DNA of 5,788 nt, taken from the NCBI GenBank assembly GCA_031255655.1, contig JAIRSB010000207.1, positions 1-5,788 on the forward strand, given 5' to 3'. Positions 1-5,788 of this stretch are shown piece by piece. Origin of the DNA: Spirochaetaceae bacterium. Its GTDB lineage: Bacteria > Spirochaetota > Spirochaetia > Treponematales > Breznakiellaceae. Below the pieces are notes generated by a model, which saw nothing but the letters and a program-made list of their open reading frames with translations, searched no databases and was not told the DNA's origin. Each line of letters opens with the position of its first letter. Positions within the stretch are counted from its first letter, which is position 1. Made by a program: the position numbers and the translations under genes.

Positions 1-498
1 TATAGATATTTCTATATTGTATTTCGAGCAGACATCCCAAAATTCATCGCCCTGTTTAGGAAGCAGTACGCCGTTCGTGACAATCTGTATCCTGCTTTTC
101 GGAAAGCATTCCCGTGCAATTCGGGTAAGGGCTGGGAGTTTATCGTTCAATAAGGGTTCGCCGCCCATCAGTCGCAGGAAATTCACTTTATCGGCACCTA
201 ATTCGGACAATCGTTTGAAGTCATTTTCATACTGAACAGTATCCACGAATTTCTCTTTAACGAGCGGAGAATAATGAGAGCAATAAGCGCAATTAAGATT
301 GCAATGATCGGCAATATGCGTCTCTATATACAACTCCGACTTCTTCTGATATTTCCCGTATTTTTCCCAATAAAACCAGTACACTTGTTTGGCAATTTTT
401 ATTTCAAATGGCAGTTTTTTTAACACACTTTTAACAAAGTTTACAGCTTTATTAATCAGCGTATTGCTATTATCACTGGGGGGGGGGGGGGATTTCAT
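1..498 (-). CDS. Radical SAM protein, N-terminal 166 residues (3' end outside window), probably phase variable
   Basis: The frame is open from the ATG at 498-496 to base 1 without a stop, so the C-terminal part is missing from the window. The radical SAM signature CNLNCAYC is present, with C66, C70 and C73 spaced CxxxCxxC to bind the 4Fe-4S cluster. It is followed by MGGEP (residues 111-115, the SAM-binding GGEP motif) and TNG (141-143) on a later strand of the barrel. The ATG is supported by an AGGA about 10 bases upstream; no other ATG occurs before residue 111, and a GTG at residue 25 has no ribosome binding site. Codons 3-7 (S-P-P-P-P) are encoded by a run of 14 C. The start lies 29 bases after the HAD stop with no terminator between, so co-transcription is likely. 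The gene is visibly richer in A+T than the oad genes, which may mean transfer. Related proteins with an HCNLNC...CSHYSPL-type centre occur near surface-polysaccharide genes, as far as I recall. The substrate is unknown. Confidence 0.88.
   Translation of the reverse strand, partial: MKSPPPPSDNSNTLINKAVNFVKSVLKKLPFEIKIAKQVYWFYWEKYGKYQKKSELYIETHIADHCNLNCAYCSHYSPLVKEKFVDTVQYENDFKRLSELGADKVNFLRLMGGEPLLNDKLPALTRIARECFPKSRIQIVTNGVLLPKQGDEFWDVCSKYNIEISI
478..491 (-). repeat. Homopolymer tract of 14 G (14 C on the coding strand) at codons 3-7 of the radical SAM gene
   Basis: An uninterrupted run of 14 identical bases lies six bases after the first base of the start codon. At 14 the gene is open. At 15 the frame reads CAG TGA and stops after 8 residues. 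At 13 it reads through GTG ATA ATA GCA ATA CGC to TGA and stops after 13 residues. Tracts of this length and position are known sites of slipped-strand mispairing in contingency loci, for example in Campylobacter and Neisseria. That it switches here is inference; the length itself could also suffer from sequencing error. Confidence 0.85.
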
Positions 499-527
499 TT
501 TATTATTTTCCTAAGGTTCGATATATC

Positions 528-1349
528 TTACTGACTTCCGGTCAGAACGTACTGTTCAATGACGCGGGCGAGTCCGTCTTCGTCATTTGACATTTCGGTA
601 ACAAGACGCGCGGCTTTTTTTATACGGTCATCGCCGTTACACATGGCGATTCCTAAACCCGCCCAGCGTATCATGGATTCATCATTCATGGAATCTCCGG
701 CGGCCAGCACAGCTTCACGCTCTATACCTAGAAGTTCTGACACTTTGGCAAGAGCGCTTCCCTTGTCTGTCGCGGGCGGCAGTATCTCAAGGTAGTAAGG
801 CTTGCTGGTGAAAATCGTTACCTCATCGCCCACGAAGTTTCGCAGTATCACTTCCAACTGCCGCAACAGCATAGGGTCGCCGGGTATTACTAGCTTGTGG
901 CAGCCTGCCGCTATCATTTCCCTGAAATTATCTGGGACAGTCTGTTCCATGCCGGTAAGCTTTTTTTCATAAACGGCAAATTCGTTATTGCGCGAGACAT
1001 AGGCCACATCACCCTCGTATATCTGCACGGCAAAGCCTTCCGCGTCAACTAAATCAAAAGCGGCAAGAGCGGGTTTTGGTGGCAGAAGTGTCTGGCAAAC
1101 TATATCGCCCGTTGCCGCGTCATGTATCAGAGAGCCGTTGCTGCATATCAGGTAACTGCCGCTCTTTTGCAGAGCCAGAAGCTTCGCGTAATAGGATACC
1201 GATTTGTACACGCGCCCCGATGCTAAAACCACCTTGACCCCTGCCGCGAGACAGCGTTTTATCGCCTTTCGCGTCCGAAACGAGATGCTTAAATCCGTTC
1301 GCAGCAGGGTATCGTCAATATCAAGGGCAATCAGGCGTATAGAGTGCAT
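528..1349 (-). CDS. Cof-type HAD-superfamily (class IIB) phosphatase
   Basis: A 273-residue soluble hydrolase with all HAD motifs in order. Motif I is DIDDT, with nucleophile D10 and acid/base D12. Motif II is S44 in LASGR. The motif III lysine is K196 in ATDKGSAL. Motif IV is GDSMND (218-223), with Mg2+-binding D219 and D223. The large cap between motifs II and III (about residues 85-190) and the total length fit the Cof/YbiV-like IIB group. That group dephosphorylates sugar phosphates, pyridoxal phosphate or flavin precursors, and the substrate cannot be told from sequence. The ATG lies 4 bases after the oadB stop, with a weak GGATGA that overlaps that stop, so translation is probably coupled to oadB. 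It is likely the fourth gene of the oad transcript. Why a phosphatase belongs with a Na+ pump is not evident. Confidence 0.9.
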   Translation of the reverse strand: MHSIRLIALDIDDTLLRTDLSISFRTRKAIKRCLAAGVKVVLASGRVYKSVSYYAKLLALQKSGSYLICSNGSLIHDAATGDIVCQTLLPPKPALAAFDLVDAEGFAVQIYEGDVAYVSRNNEFAVYEKKLTGMEQTVPDNFREMIAAGCHKLVIPGDPMLLRQLEVILRNFVGDEVTIFTSKPYYLEILPPATDKGSALAKVSELLGIEREAVLAAGDSMNDESMIRWAGLGIAMCNGDDRIKKAARLVTEMSNDEDGLARVIEQYVLTGSQ

Positions 1350-1353
1350 GAAC

Positions 1354-2862
1354 TCATCCGTAACAGGCTATCATTATACCAGCCGCGATGGCGGTACCGA
1401 TGACACCCGCAACATTCGGACCCATAGCGTGCATAAGCAAGAAGTTGCCCGGGTCGGCTTCTAGGCCGACTTTGTTCGACACACGCGCCGCCATCGGCAC
1501 AGCTGAAACCCCGGCGGAGCCTATCAGCGGGTTGATTTTCTCTTTTAGGAACAGGTTCATAAACTTGGCAACCAAAATGCCAGCCGCAGTAGCAACGCAG
1601 AAAGCCAGCAATCCCAGCGCGACTATTGAAAGCGACGATGGGTTTAAGAACTTTTCCGGAGACATTTGGCTTCCGACACCGAGTGAAAGCAGTATCGAGA
1701 CAATGTTCATAAGCTCGTTTTGCAAGGTTTTGGAAAGCCGGTCTACAACACCACATTCTTTGATGAAGTTTCCGAACATCATACAGCCAATCAGCGGGGC
1801 CGCGGACGGCAGCAGGGCTATTGTGAGCGAAAACACGATTAGCGGGAACATTATCTTTTCGGTCTTGGAGACATGGCGTAGTTGCTTCATTCTGATAAGC
1901 CGCTCTTCTTTTGTGGTGAGCGCCTTCATGATTGGCGGCTGTATTAGCGGGACGAGCGCCATATACGAGTAGGCGGCAACCGCGACCGTCGCAAGCAACG
2001 CTGGAGCCAGCTTTGCCGCGATGTAAATCGTGGTGGGACCATCCGCGCCGCCTATTATAGCGATGGCGCAGGCCTCTTTCGGAGTAAAGTTTACGCCCGG
2101 TATCAGGTTCATCGCGGTAACACCGAACAGCGTGCCGAACACGCCGAACTGCGCCGCCGCTCCTAGCAGCGCGGTTTTGGGGTTGGCGATTAACGGGCCA
2201 AAGTCCGTCATCGCGCCTATACCCATGAATATGAATAATGGAAAGAATTCGTTGCCAACGCCTGATTCGTATATTATATGAAGAAAGCCGTGCGGCCCTT
2301 CCCCCATGCCGGCAAATGGCACATTTACGAAAACCGTGCCGAAGCCTATCGGTATCAGCAGCAGCGGCTCGAAATTCTTCGCTGCTCCCAGCCAAATGAT
2401 GACAAAGCCGACAATGACCATCAGCAGTTCCTGCCAGCCGAATATCGTTGTTTTGTCGCCGCTGGGCGTAAGCATTTCTTTAGCGTCGTTTATGAAAGCG
2501 TACAAACCGGTAGTTTCGGCTATGTTGCGGGCGAATGACGATATGGAAATCTGCGGTATTTCGCCATGTTCGGTGCCTTCTATCAAGCCGTCCATGTTAA
2601 GGTAGGAAGCTGCGCCCTTACTAGCGGCGCCCGGCACGCCGGGCGCCGCGTCCTGCGCTATGTCAGCCCCCGCGCTGCCATCCGCAGATGCGCCCTCGTC
2701 CGAAAGCGCGGCTGGCGTTCCGGGCGCGGACTGTGCATCGGGAGCAGACTGCGCCTTCGCGCGCGGCGCGAAGGAGAGCATAGCGGACAACGCCATCGCT
2801 CCCAGCAGCATAATCAAACATATTTTTGTTACCCACACCGGGTCTTTTCTGAAATTAAACAT
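1354..2862 (-). CDS. oadB: Sodium-pumping oxaloacetate decarboxylase, beta subunit (with N-terminal extension)
   Basis: The membrane subunit that decarboxylates carboxybiotin and exports Na+. The core starts near residue 142 and is highly typical: FEPLLLIPIGFG (164-175), IANPKTALLGAAAQFG (225-240), GGADGPT (271-277), IQPPIMKALTTK (307-318), and NPLIGSAGVSAVP (444-456). D274, Y300, N444, G448, S453 and R460 each match residues known to matter in the Klebsiella protein (D203, Y229, N373, G377, S382, R389) at a constant offset of 71, so the Na+ site looks intact. The 502 residues exceed the usual 370-435 because of the N-terminus: R5-K6, a hydrophobic stretch at 14-32 and AKA|Q (35-38) resemble a cleavable signal peptide, followed by an Ala/Ser/Pro/Asp-rich linker (38-86). 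The start is 5 bases after the oadA stop with no good ribosome binding site, so coupling to oadA is likely. Methylmalonyl- or glutaconyl-CoA decarboxylases use similar beta subunits, but the neighbouring alpha subunit argues for oxaloacetate. Confidence 0.95.
   Translation of the reverse strand: MFNFRKDPVWVTKICLIMLLGAMALSAMLSFAPRAKAQSAPDAQSAPGTPAALSDEGASADGSAGADIAQDAAPGVPGAASKGAASYLNMDGLIEGTEHGEIPQISISSFARNIAETTGLYAFINDAKEMLTPSGDKTTIFGWQELLMVIVGFVIIWLGAAKNFEPLLLIPIGFGTVFVNVPFAGMGEGPHGFLHIIYESGVGNEFFPLFIFMGIGAMTDFGPLIANPKTALLGAAAQFGVFGTLFGVTAMNLIPGVNFTPKEACAIAIIGGADGPTTIYIAAKLAPALLATVAVAAYSYMALVPLIQPPIMKALTTKEERLIRMKQLRHVSKTEKIMFPLIVFSLTIALLPSAAPLIGCMMFGNFIKECGVVDRLSKTLQNELMNIVSILLSLGVGSQMSPEKFLNPSSLSIVALGLLAFCVATAAGILVAKFMNLFLKEKINPLIGSAGVSAVPMAARVSNKVGLEADPGNFLLMHAMGPNVAGVIGTAIAAGIMIACYG
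2624..2649. repeat. 26-bp GC-rich near-perfect palindrome inside the oadB linker
   Basis: Two 12-base arms, GCGGCGCCCGGC and GCCGGGCGCCGC, are exactly complementary around a 2-base centre (AC), which as RNA would open to an 11-bp stem with a 4-base loop. It falls in codons for about residues 72-80 of OadB (AAPGVPGAA), just downstream of the signal-peptide-like segment. There is no following T-run, so it is not an intrinsic terminator. It may be a by-product of Ala/Gly/Pro codons, or it may slow translation or limit read-through. Confidence 0.7.
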
Positions 2863-2867
2863 CCGCG

Positions 2868-4643
2868 TTACCCAATCTGAGCCAAAGCCTGCTGCGCTTG
2901 CACCGCTTGTCCTGTGGGAACTAGGAAATGTACTTTACCTGCTGCCGTCGCTTTTATTTCAAGCTCCATTTTCATAGATTCGATTATGAGAATAGTGTCG
3001 CCGGAAGCTACGGAGGACCCCTCCGCCACAACGTGTTTCAGCAGAGTTCCCGCTACAGGAGCGTTCACTGCCGCACCGCCTCCGCCTGAAGGCGCGGGCG
3101 GCAACGAGGAAGGCGCCGGAGAAGTCACGACTGATGGCGTCGCCGGAGCTATCGCCACAGTCCCTTCAGGGCGCAACTGAACATGATAATCCGCGCCGTT
3201 CACATTCACGATATACGCGGATGTGCCGCCTTCATCAGCTTTAGCCGGCTGGGACGAGGAGGCCGCCACCGCTGGTACGGCGAATTCGTTGCTCGATACC
3301 GGGCCATTCGACCTGTTTTTGAAGAAATTAGGCGCAACCTTCGGGAACATCGCGTAAGTAAGAATATCATCAACGTTGAGCGCACCGGCGGCTTTTGCTT
3401 CGGCCTCGATTTTCTCAAACTCGTTCGGGATGCTGTCCGCGGGGCGATCCGTCAAAACCGCCTCATATTTATTCTGGGCAAGCGCTTTTTTGACCAAATC
3501 GGGATTAGGCGCGGCGGGAAGCGCGCCATAGCGCCCCGTAACCAAATCCGCCGTCTCAGTGGTGATTTTCGCATACCTGCCGAACAGCACGTTGAACACG
3601 GCTTGTGTACCCACAATCTGGCTCGTCGGCGTTACTAGTGGAACGTAACCGCAGTCTTTTTGAACGACGGCTATCTCTTTTAGCACGTCATCAATTTTGT
3701 CCTGCGCGCCCTGTTCCTTCAACTGGCTTTCAAGGTTTGAAAGCATTCCACCCGGAACTTGGGAAACCAGAATGCGGGTGTCAGCCCCAAGGAAGCTCGA
3801 TTCGAATTTGGCGTATTTTTTGCGTATTTCACGGAAATAAGCGGCGATTTCAAGCAGCGCCTTGGTATCAAGCCATGTATCGTACTCCGTGCCTTTGAAC
3901 GCTTCCACTATAGTCTCCGTCGGGCTATGGCTCGTCCCCATCGACATTGAAGATATCGTCGTGTCGAGTAGTTCCGCACCAGCCTCCACCGACTTTAACA
4001 GCGTGGCGACGGAAAGCCCTGTTGTCGCGTGTGTGTGGATGTTGATGGGAATTTCCACTTTGGATTTCATCGCTTTTATCAGGTCGTAGGCTTCGTATGG
4101 CTTAAGCAGTCCCGACATATCTTTGATGCAAATAGAATCTGCGCCGAATTCGGCGTATTTTTTCGCGAGGTCCGCGTAAATTTCCTTGGTATGATACGGT
4201 GTTGTGGCGTAAGAAATCGCCATCTGAACATGTTTACCCGTTTTTTTAGCGGCGTCCGCGGCGCGTTTCAGGTTTCGCGGGTCGTTGCAGGCGTCAAATA
4301 TGCGAAAAATTCCGATTCCGTTCTCCGCAGCTTTTTCGACAAACCTATCGACAATGTCGTCCGCGTAATGCCGGTAACCTAGCAGATTTTGCCCGCGCAG
4401 CAACATCATTATCGGCGTGTTCGGCAGTCCTTTTTTAAGCGTCCGCAGGCGTTCCCACGGATCTTCATTCAAAAAGCGGATGCACGAATCGAATGTCGCA
4501 CCGCCCCACGCCTCCAGCGACCAGTAGCCAATCTTGTCCAGCATACTCAGCGCGCCTACCATATCGGCAGTAGTCATCCGCGTCGCTATCAGGGACTGAT
4601 GAGCATCCCTCAAAACCAAATCATTTAGCTTAATTTTCGCCAT
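2868..4643 (-). CDS. oadA: Oxaloacetate decarboxylase, alpha subunit (carboxyltransferase plus biotinyl domain)
   Basis: This 591-residue protein transfers the carboxyl group of oxaloacetate to biotin and releases pyruvate. The N-terminal TIM-barrel carboxyltransferase (about 1-270) starts with LRDAHQS. It has metal ligands D13, H203 and H205 (NIHTHATTG) and the lysine K174 in CIKDMSG; all lie 4 positions before the Klebsiella residues D17, H207, H209 and K178. The conserved OadA/PycB middle domain (about 271-440) follows, then a Pro/Ala/Ser linker with four Gly (about 493-523). The C-terminal biotinyl domain carries ESMKMELE, with K558 as the biotin attachment site. The length matches the family. 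The start is supported by AGGAGG 9 bases upstream. It lies 42 bases after oadG and 5 bases before oadB. A biotin-carboxylase partner (as in two-subunit pyruvate carboxylase) is not in the window, and the beta and gamma subunits are, so decarboxylase is preferred over pycB. It acts on the cytoplasmic face of the membrane. Confidence 0.96.
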   Translation of the reverse strand: MAKIKLNDLVLRDAHQSLIATRMTTADMVGALSMLDKIGYWSLEAWGGATFDSCIRFLNEDPWERLRTLKKGLPNTPIMMLLRGQNLLGYRHYADDIVDRFVEKAAENGIGIFRIFDACNDPRNLKRAADAAKKTGKHVQMAISYATTPYHTKEIYADLAKKYAEFGADSICIKDMSGLLKPYEAYDLIKAMKSKVEIPINIHTHATTGLSVATLLKSVEAGAELLDTTISSMSMGTSHSPTETIVEAFKGTEYDTWLDTKALLEIAAYFREIRKKYAKFESSFLGADTRILVSQVPGGMLSNLESQLKEQGAQDKIDDVLKEIAVVQKDCGYVPLVTPTSQIVGTQAVFNVLFGRYAKITTETADLVTGRYGALPAAPNPDLVKKALAQNKYEAVLTDRPADSIPNEFEKIEAEAKAAGALNVDDILTYAMFPKVAPNFFKNRSNGPVSSNEFAVPAVAASSSQPAKADEGGTSAYIVNVNGADYHVQLRPEGTVAIAPATPSVVTSPAPSSLPPAPSGGGGAAVNAPVAGTLLKHVVAEGSSVASGDTILIIESMKMELEIKATAAGKVHFLVPTGQAVQAQQALAQIG

Positions 4644-4685
4644 AATAAACTTCCTCCTGCTATGTAATTCATAAAAATACCGGTG

Positions 4686-4937
4686 TTATTCACTCCGCCG
4701 GCTCTTAATTGCCGCTGTTATTGCCGCGACAACCGCATTATCTAAACTTCCCGGCGCCGCCTTGGCGGTCTGCCCAGCGGAGGGCGCGTCAATCGCGTCC
4801 TTATCCAAACCTAAAGCGTGGATTAATCGTCCCGCCGCACTGATTGCAGCTATCAAAACGACAAGAAAACTGAAAACCACGCTCATCCCCAGAAGCGCGA
4901 GCGCGCCACTTTGGTTGAACATCTCTGTTATGGTCAT
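4686..4937 (-). CDS. oadG: Oxaloacetate decarboxylase, gamma subunit
   Basis: A small 83-residue membrane protein, typical in size for OadG. One transmembrane helix spans about residues 11-35 (SVVFSFLVVLIAAISA). It is followed by a short cytoplasmic tail that ends in the family-like VVAAITAAIKSRRSE. The gamma subunit assembles the complex: the helix binds OadB and the tail binds the OadA middle domain. A C-terminal histidine said to help bind Zn2+ in the Klebsiella subunit is absent here, since the tail ends in RRSE. The ATG has a strong GGAGGG ribosome binding site 3 bases upstream. It is the first gene of the operon. Identification rests on the single helix, the tail and the position directly before oadA, because the family is poorly conserved. 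Confidence 0.9.
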   Translation of the reverse strand: MTITEMFNQSGALALLGMSVVFSFLVVLIAAISAAGRLIHALGLDKDAIDAPSAGQTAKAAPGSLDNAVVAAITAAIKSRRSE

Positions 4938-4995
4938 AAACCCTCCAAAAACATGTTTCCTAAGTTTAATAGAAAATCGTCCGGCTGGTATAGAG

Positions 4996-5008
4996 GGCGC
5001 GTTGCGCC
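4996..5008. repeat. Short perfect inverted repeat (GGCGC-GTT-GCGCC)
   Basis: Five-base arms GGCGC and GCGCC flank a 3-base loop. It lies between oadG and the first copy of the AAAATGTTACC repeat. It could be the outer part of the left end of the decayed insertion sequence or a small operator. With no T-run on either side it is not a terminator. Confidence 0.5.
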
Positions 5009-5012
5009 ACGA

Positions 5013-5023
5013 AAAATGTTACC
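5013..5023. repeat. Direct repeat AAAATGTTACC, copy 1
   Basis: Identical over 11 bases to copy 2 at 5048-5058 and in the same orientation, 35 bp apart (start to start). Both copies lie just before the broken integrase-like transposase. Tandem motifs at an IS end often serve transposase binding; that reading is inference. Confidence 0.65.
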
Positions 5024-5047
5024 GAAAAGAGCCCATGCCTCAAATTG

Positions 5048-5058
5048 AAAATGTTACC
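5048..5058. repeat. Direct repeat AAAATGTTACC, copy 2
   Basis: Second copy, preceded by G as in copy 1 (within GAAAA...). The 35-bp spacing is between 3 and 3.5 helical turns. It ends 23 bases before the presumed ATG of the transposase remnant. Confidence 0.65.
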
Positions 5059-5081
5059 CAAATTACAATAAGAGTGCTCGA

Positions 5082-5515
5082 ATGGACTTAAACATAAAAG
5101 AAAAACAGGTGGTAGACAGGGAATACAGTCCCTGTCACCAGAGGGCAAAAAAAAAGAAAAGCGGGCTCTGCTTGACGAATTCACCAGGCTGACCGGATAC
5201 CACAGGAAATCAGCCGTCAGAGTTTTAAGTTGCAAGCCGATCAGGGAACTGACGGTCCAAGGACACGACAGGGCGGTAAAGCTCAAGCCGGAAAAAAGCG
5301 TTCGGCGAACCGTAAGGGCAAACATGTCTACACCGACGAGGTCATCGCGTCTCTCTGGCTGGTTTGGACGTTCTTTTGGCACAAATGTGGGAAGATATAC
5401 TTGCCTCGCTTATGAGGCAACAGCATGGAGTACATCACCCGGTGGCCGGCGTTCAACATCACCTATAGTATAGTGGAAAAACTCGAAACCATAAGCCCGG
5501 CGATGATAGACCGCA
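5082..5515 (+). pseudogene. Broken integrase-like (ISNCY/IS481-like) transposase, N-terminal part
   Basis: A single protein can be followed through two frames shifts and a stop. It starts at ATG 5082 (MDLNIKEKQVV...). The frame moves back by one at the A9 run (5147-5155) into KKEKRALLDEF and LTGYHRKSAVRVL, which resemble the HTH start of the integrase-type transposases typed as LDEF...TGYxRKYA. It moves back by one again near the A6 run (5292-5297) into KHVYTDEVIASL and WTFFWHKCGK. It then meets TGA at 5413-5415 and continues in the same frame with MEYITRWPAFNIT and ISPAMIDR (about 5491-5514). The DDE catalytic domain is missing. The first run contains A-AAA-AAG in the correct phase for -1 ribosomal frameshifting, but the second change and the stop make decay the simpler view. 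It is not expected to be active. Confidence 0.72.
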
Positions 5516-5694
5516 GCAATTCTCATTTTCATTCCATGTCTTCTGTCTGGGTCAAAAGGGACACGGAAAACGCCGCCCACGCCACGGATGTAAAGTCGTT
5601 TATCGCTGCTCTGCAGGGACACTTAGAACTAGCGGTCAATAAGGAAGGAAACATATCCGATTATACCTAATAAAGTGAAATAAGAGGTGTGTAT
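5516..5694 (+). other. Unassigned stretch between two transposase genes
   Basis: The frame of the transposase remnant stays open from the remnant to TAA at 5668-5670, but its last 50 or so residues (for example KRDTENAAHATDVKSF and LQGHLELAVNKEGN) do not look like the transposase. They resemble part of a normal protein, but I do not recognise it. It may be the tail of an interrupted gene joined to the remnant by a rearrangement. The left end of the next IS must also lie here or just before 5695, but its inverted repeat cannot be defined without the right end. Confidence 0.35.
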
Positions 5695-5788
5695 ATGGGA
5701 TACAGAACAGACATAACGGATAAGCAATGGGAGATAATTGAGCTAATCTTCAGGAGCAGCAAAGGTCAGCATCTGGCGCAACATCAAA
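5695..5788 (+). CDS. IS5/IS4-type transposase, first 31 residues (cut by window end)
   Basis: The start MGYRTDITDKQWEIIELIF is characteristic of the N-terminal domain of IS5-group transposases (typically a Y-x-x-D-[LI]-T-D-x-Q-W pattern), followed by GQHLAQHQ, where relatives have GKHL and a run into the R-x-x-x-N segment. The ATG has an AGAGGTG ribosome binding site 5 bases upstream (5683-5689). The frame is open to the window end, so completeness cannot be judged and the DDE residues are outside. It reads away from the oad operon. Confidence 0.8.
   Translation, partial: MGYRTDITDKQWEIIELIFRSSKGQHLAQHQ

Larger units (their letters stand above)
4938..5081 (-). promoter_or_regulatory. Upstream region of the oad operon; promoter probably here
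   Basis: This is the only gene-free stretch before oadG, so transcription must start here or further up. The best minus-strand promoter-like pair I see is TTGAGG (5043-5038) and TAACAT (5021-5016) with a 16-base spacer; each box matches the sigma-70 consensus at 4 of 6 positions, which is weak. If real, the -10 box overlaps the first copy of the 11-bp repeat and the hairpin at 4996-5008 lies just past the start point. No riboswitch or terminator was recognised. Confidence 0.3.
4991..5515 (+). mobile_element. Decayed insertion sequence, left end plus 5' part of its transposase
   Basis: The element is inferred from the transposase remnant and the repeated motif with adjacent hairpin in front of it. 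The left boundary is a guess at the hairpin. No right end is seen: homology is lost after about 5515, and an unrelated transposase starts at 5695. Target-site duplications could not be found because only one end is visible. It lies upstream of oadG in the opposite orientation, with about 55 bases between them. Confidence 0.55.

Noticed and set aside
17..235. A 72-codon plus-strand open frame near the left edge
   Set aside because: It lies opposite the radical SAM gene, whose cluster-binding and SAM-binding motifs show the true coding strand.
531..545. CTGAC-TTCCG-GTCAG inverted repeat at the end of the HAD gene as a terminator
   Set aside because: The stem has only 5 base pairs, lies inside the last codons and is not followed by a T-run on the minus strand.
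1388..1972. A 194-codon plus-strand open frame and several similar ones opposite oadB and oadA
   Set aside because: They are antisense shadows of clear genes and have no recognisable domain or ribosome binding site.
1331..2395. A 354-codon open frame on the minus strand overlapping oadB
   Set aside because: It is a shifted frame of oadB; its product is rich in Arg, Cys and His with no domain, while the oadB frame shows conserved motifs throughout.
4966..5382. A 138-codon minus-strand open frame upstream of oadG
   Set aside because: It lies opposite the transposase remnant, its sequence has no recognisable domain, and the remnant's plus-strand motifs explain the region.
5413..5415. In-frame TGA in the transposase read as a recoded codon
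   Set aside because: oadB ends with TGA at the expected C-terminus, so TGA acts as stop here, and the gene is already broken by frame changes.

Overview
The window carries a minus-strand operon for a membrane-bound, biotin-dependent sodium-pumping decarboxylase (oadG-oadA-oadB). It is followed by a HAD phosphatase gene and the 5' part of a radical SAM gene that runs off the left edge. To the right, upstream of the operon, lie mobile-element remains on the plus strand. The organism cannot be named from this sequence. The Na+ pump suggests an anaerobic, fermentative bacterium, and an OadB start region that looks like a cleavable signal peptide fits ordinary bacterial export. TGA ends oadB, so the standard code applies.

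Layout from right to left along transcription of the minus strand. 5695-5788 is the start of an IS5/IS4-type transposase (plus strand, cut by the window end). About 4991-5515 is a decayed insertion sequence whose integrase-like transposase is broken by two frame changes and a stop. 4938-5081 is the only gene-free upstream region of the operon; it has a short perfect hairpin and two copies of an 11-bp motif, which are either the IS end or operators. 4937-4686 is oadG, 4643-2868 oadA, 2862-1354 oadB and 1349-528 a Cof-type HAD phosphatase. 498-1 is a radical SAM protein, 166 codons visible.

OadA (carboxyltransferase plus biotinyl domain) moves CO2 from oxaloacetate to biotin. OadB decarboxylates the carboxybiotin and exports Na+. 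OadG holds the complex together. The key catalytic residues of OadA and OadB are present at a constant offset from the Klebsiella proteins (minus 4 for OadA, plus 71 for OadB), so the pump looks intact.

The most striking observation is a run of 14 C residues (coding strand) directly after the start codon of the radical SAM gene. The gene is in frame at 14. One base more or less would stop translation after 8 or 13 residues. This is the design of a phase-variable (contingency) gene, and it sits 29 bases behind a housekeeping energy operon.
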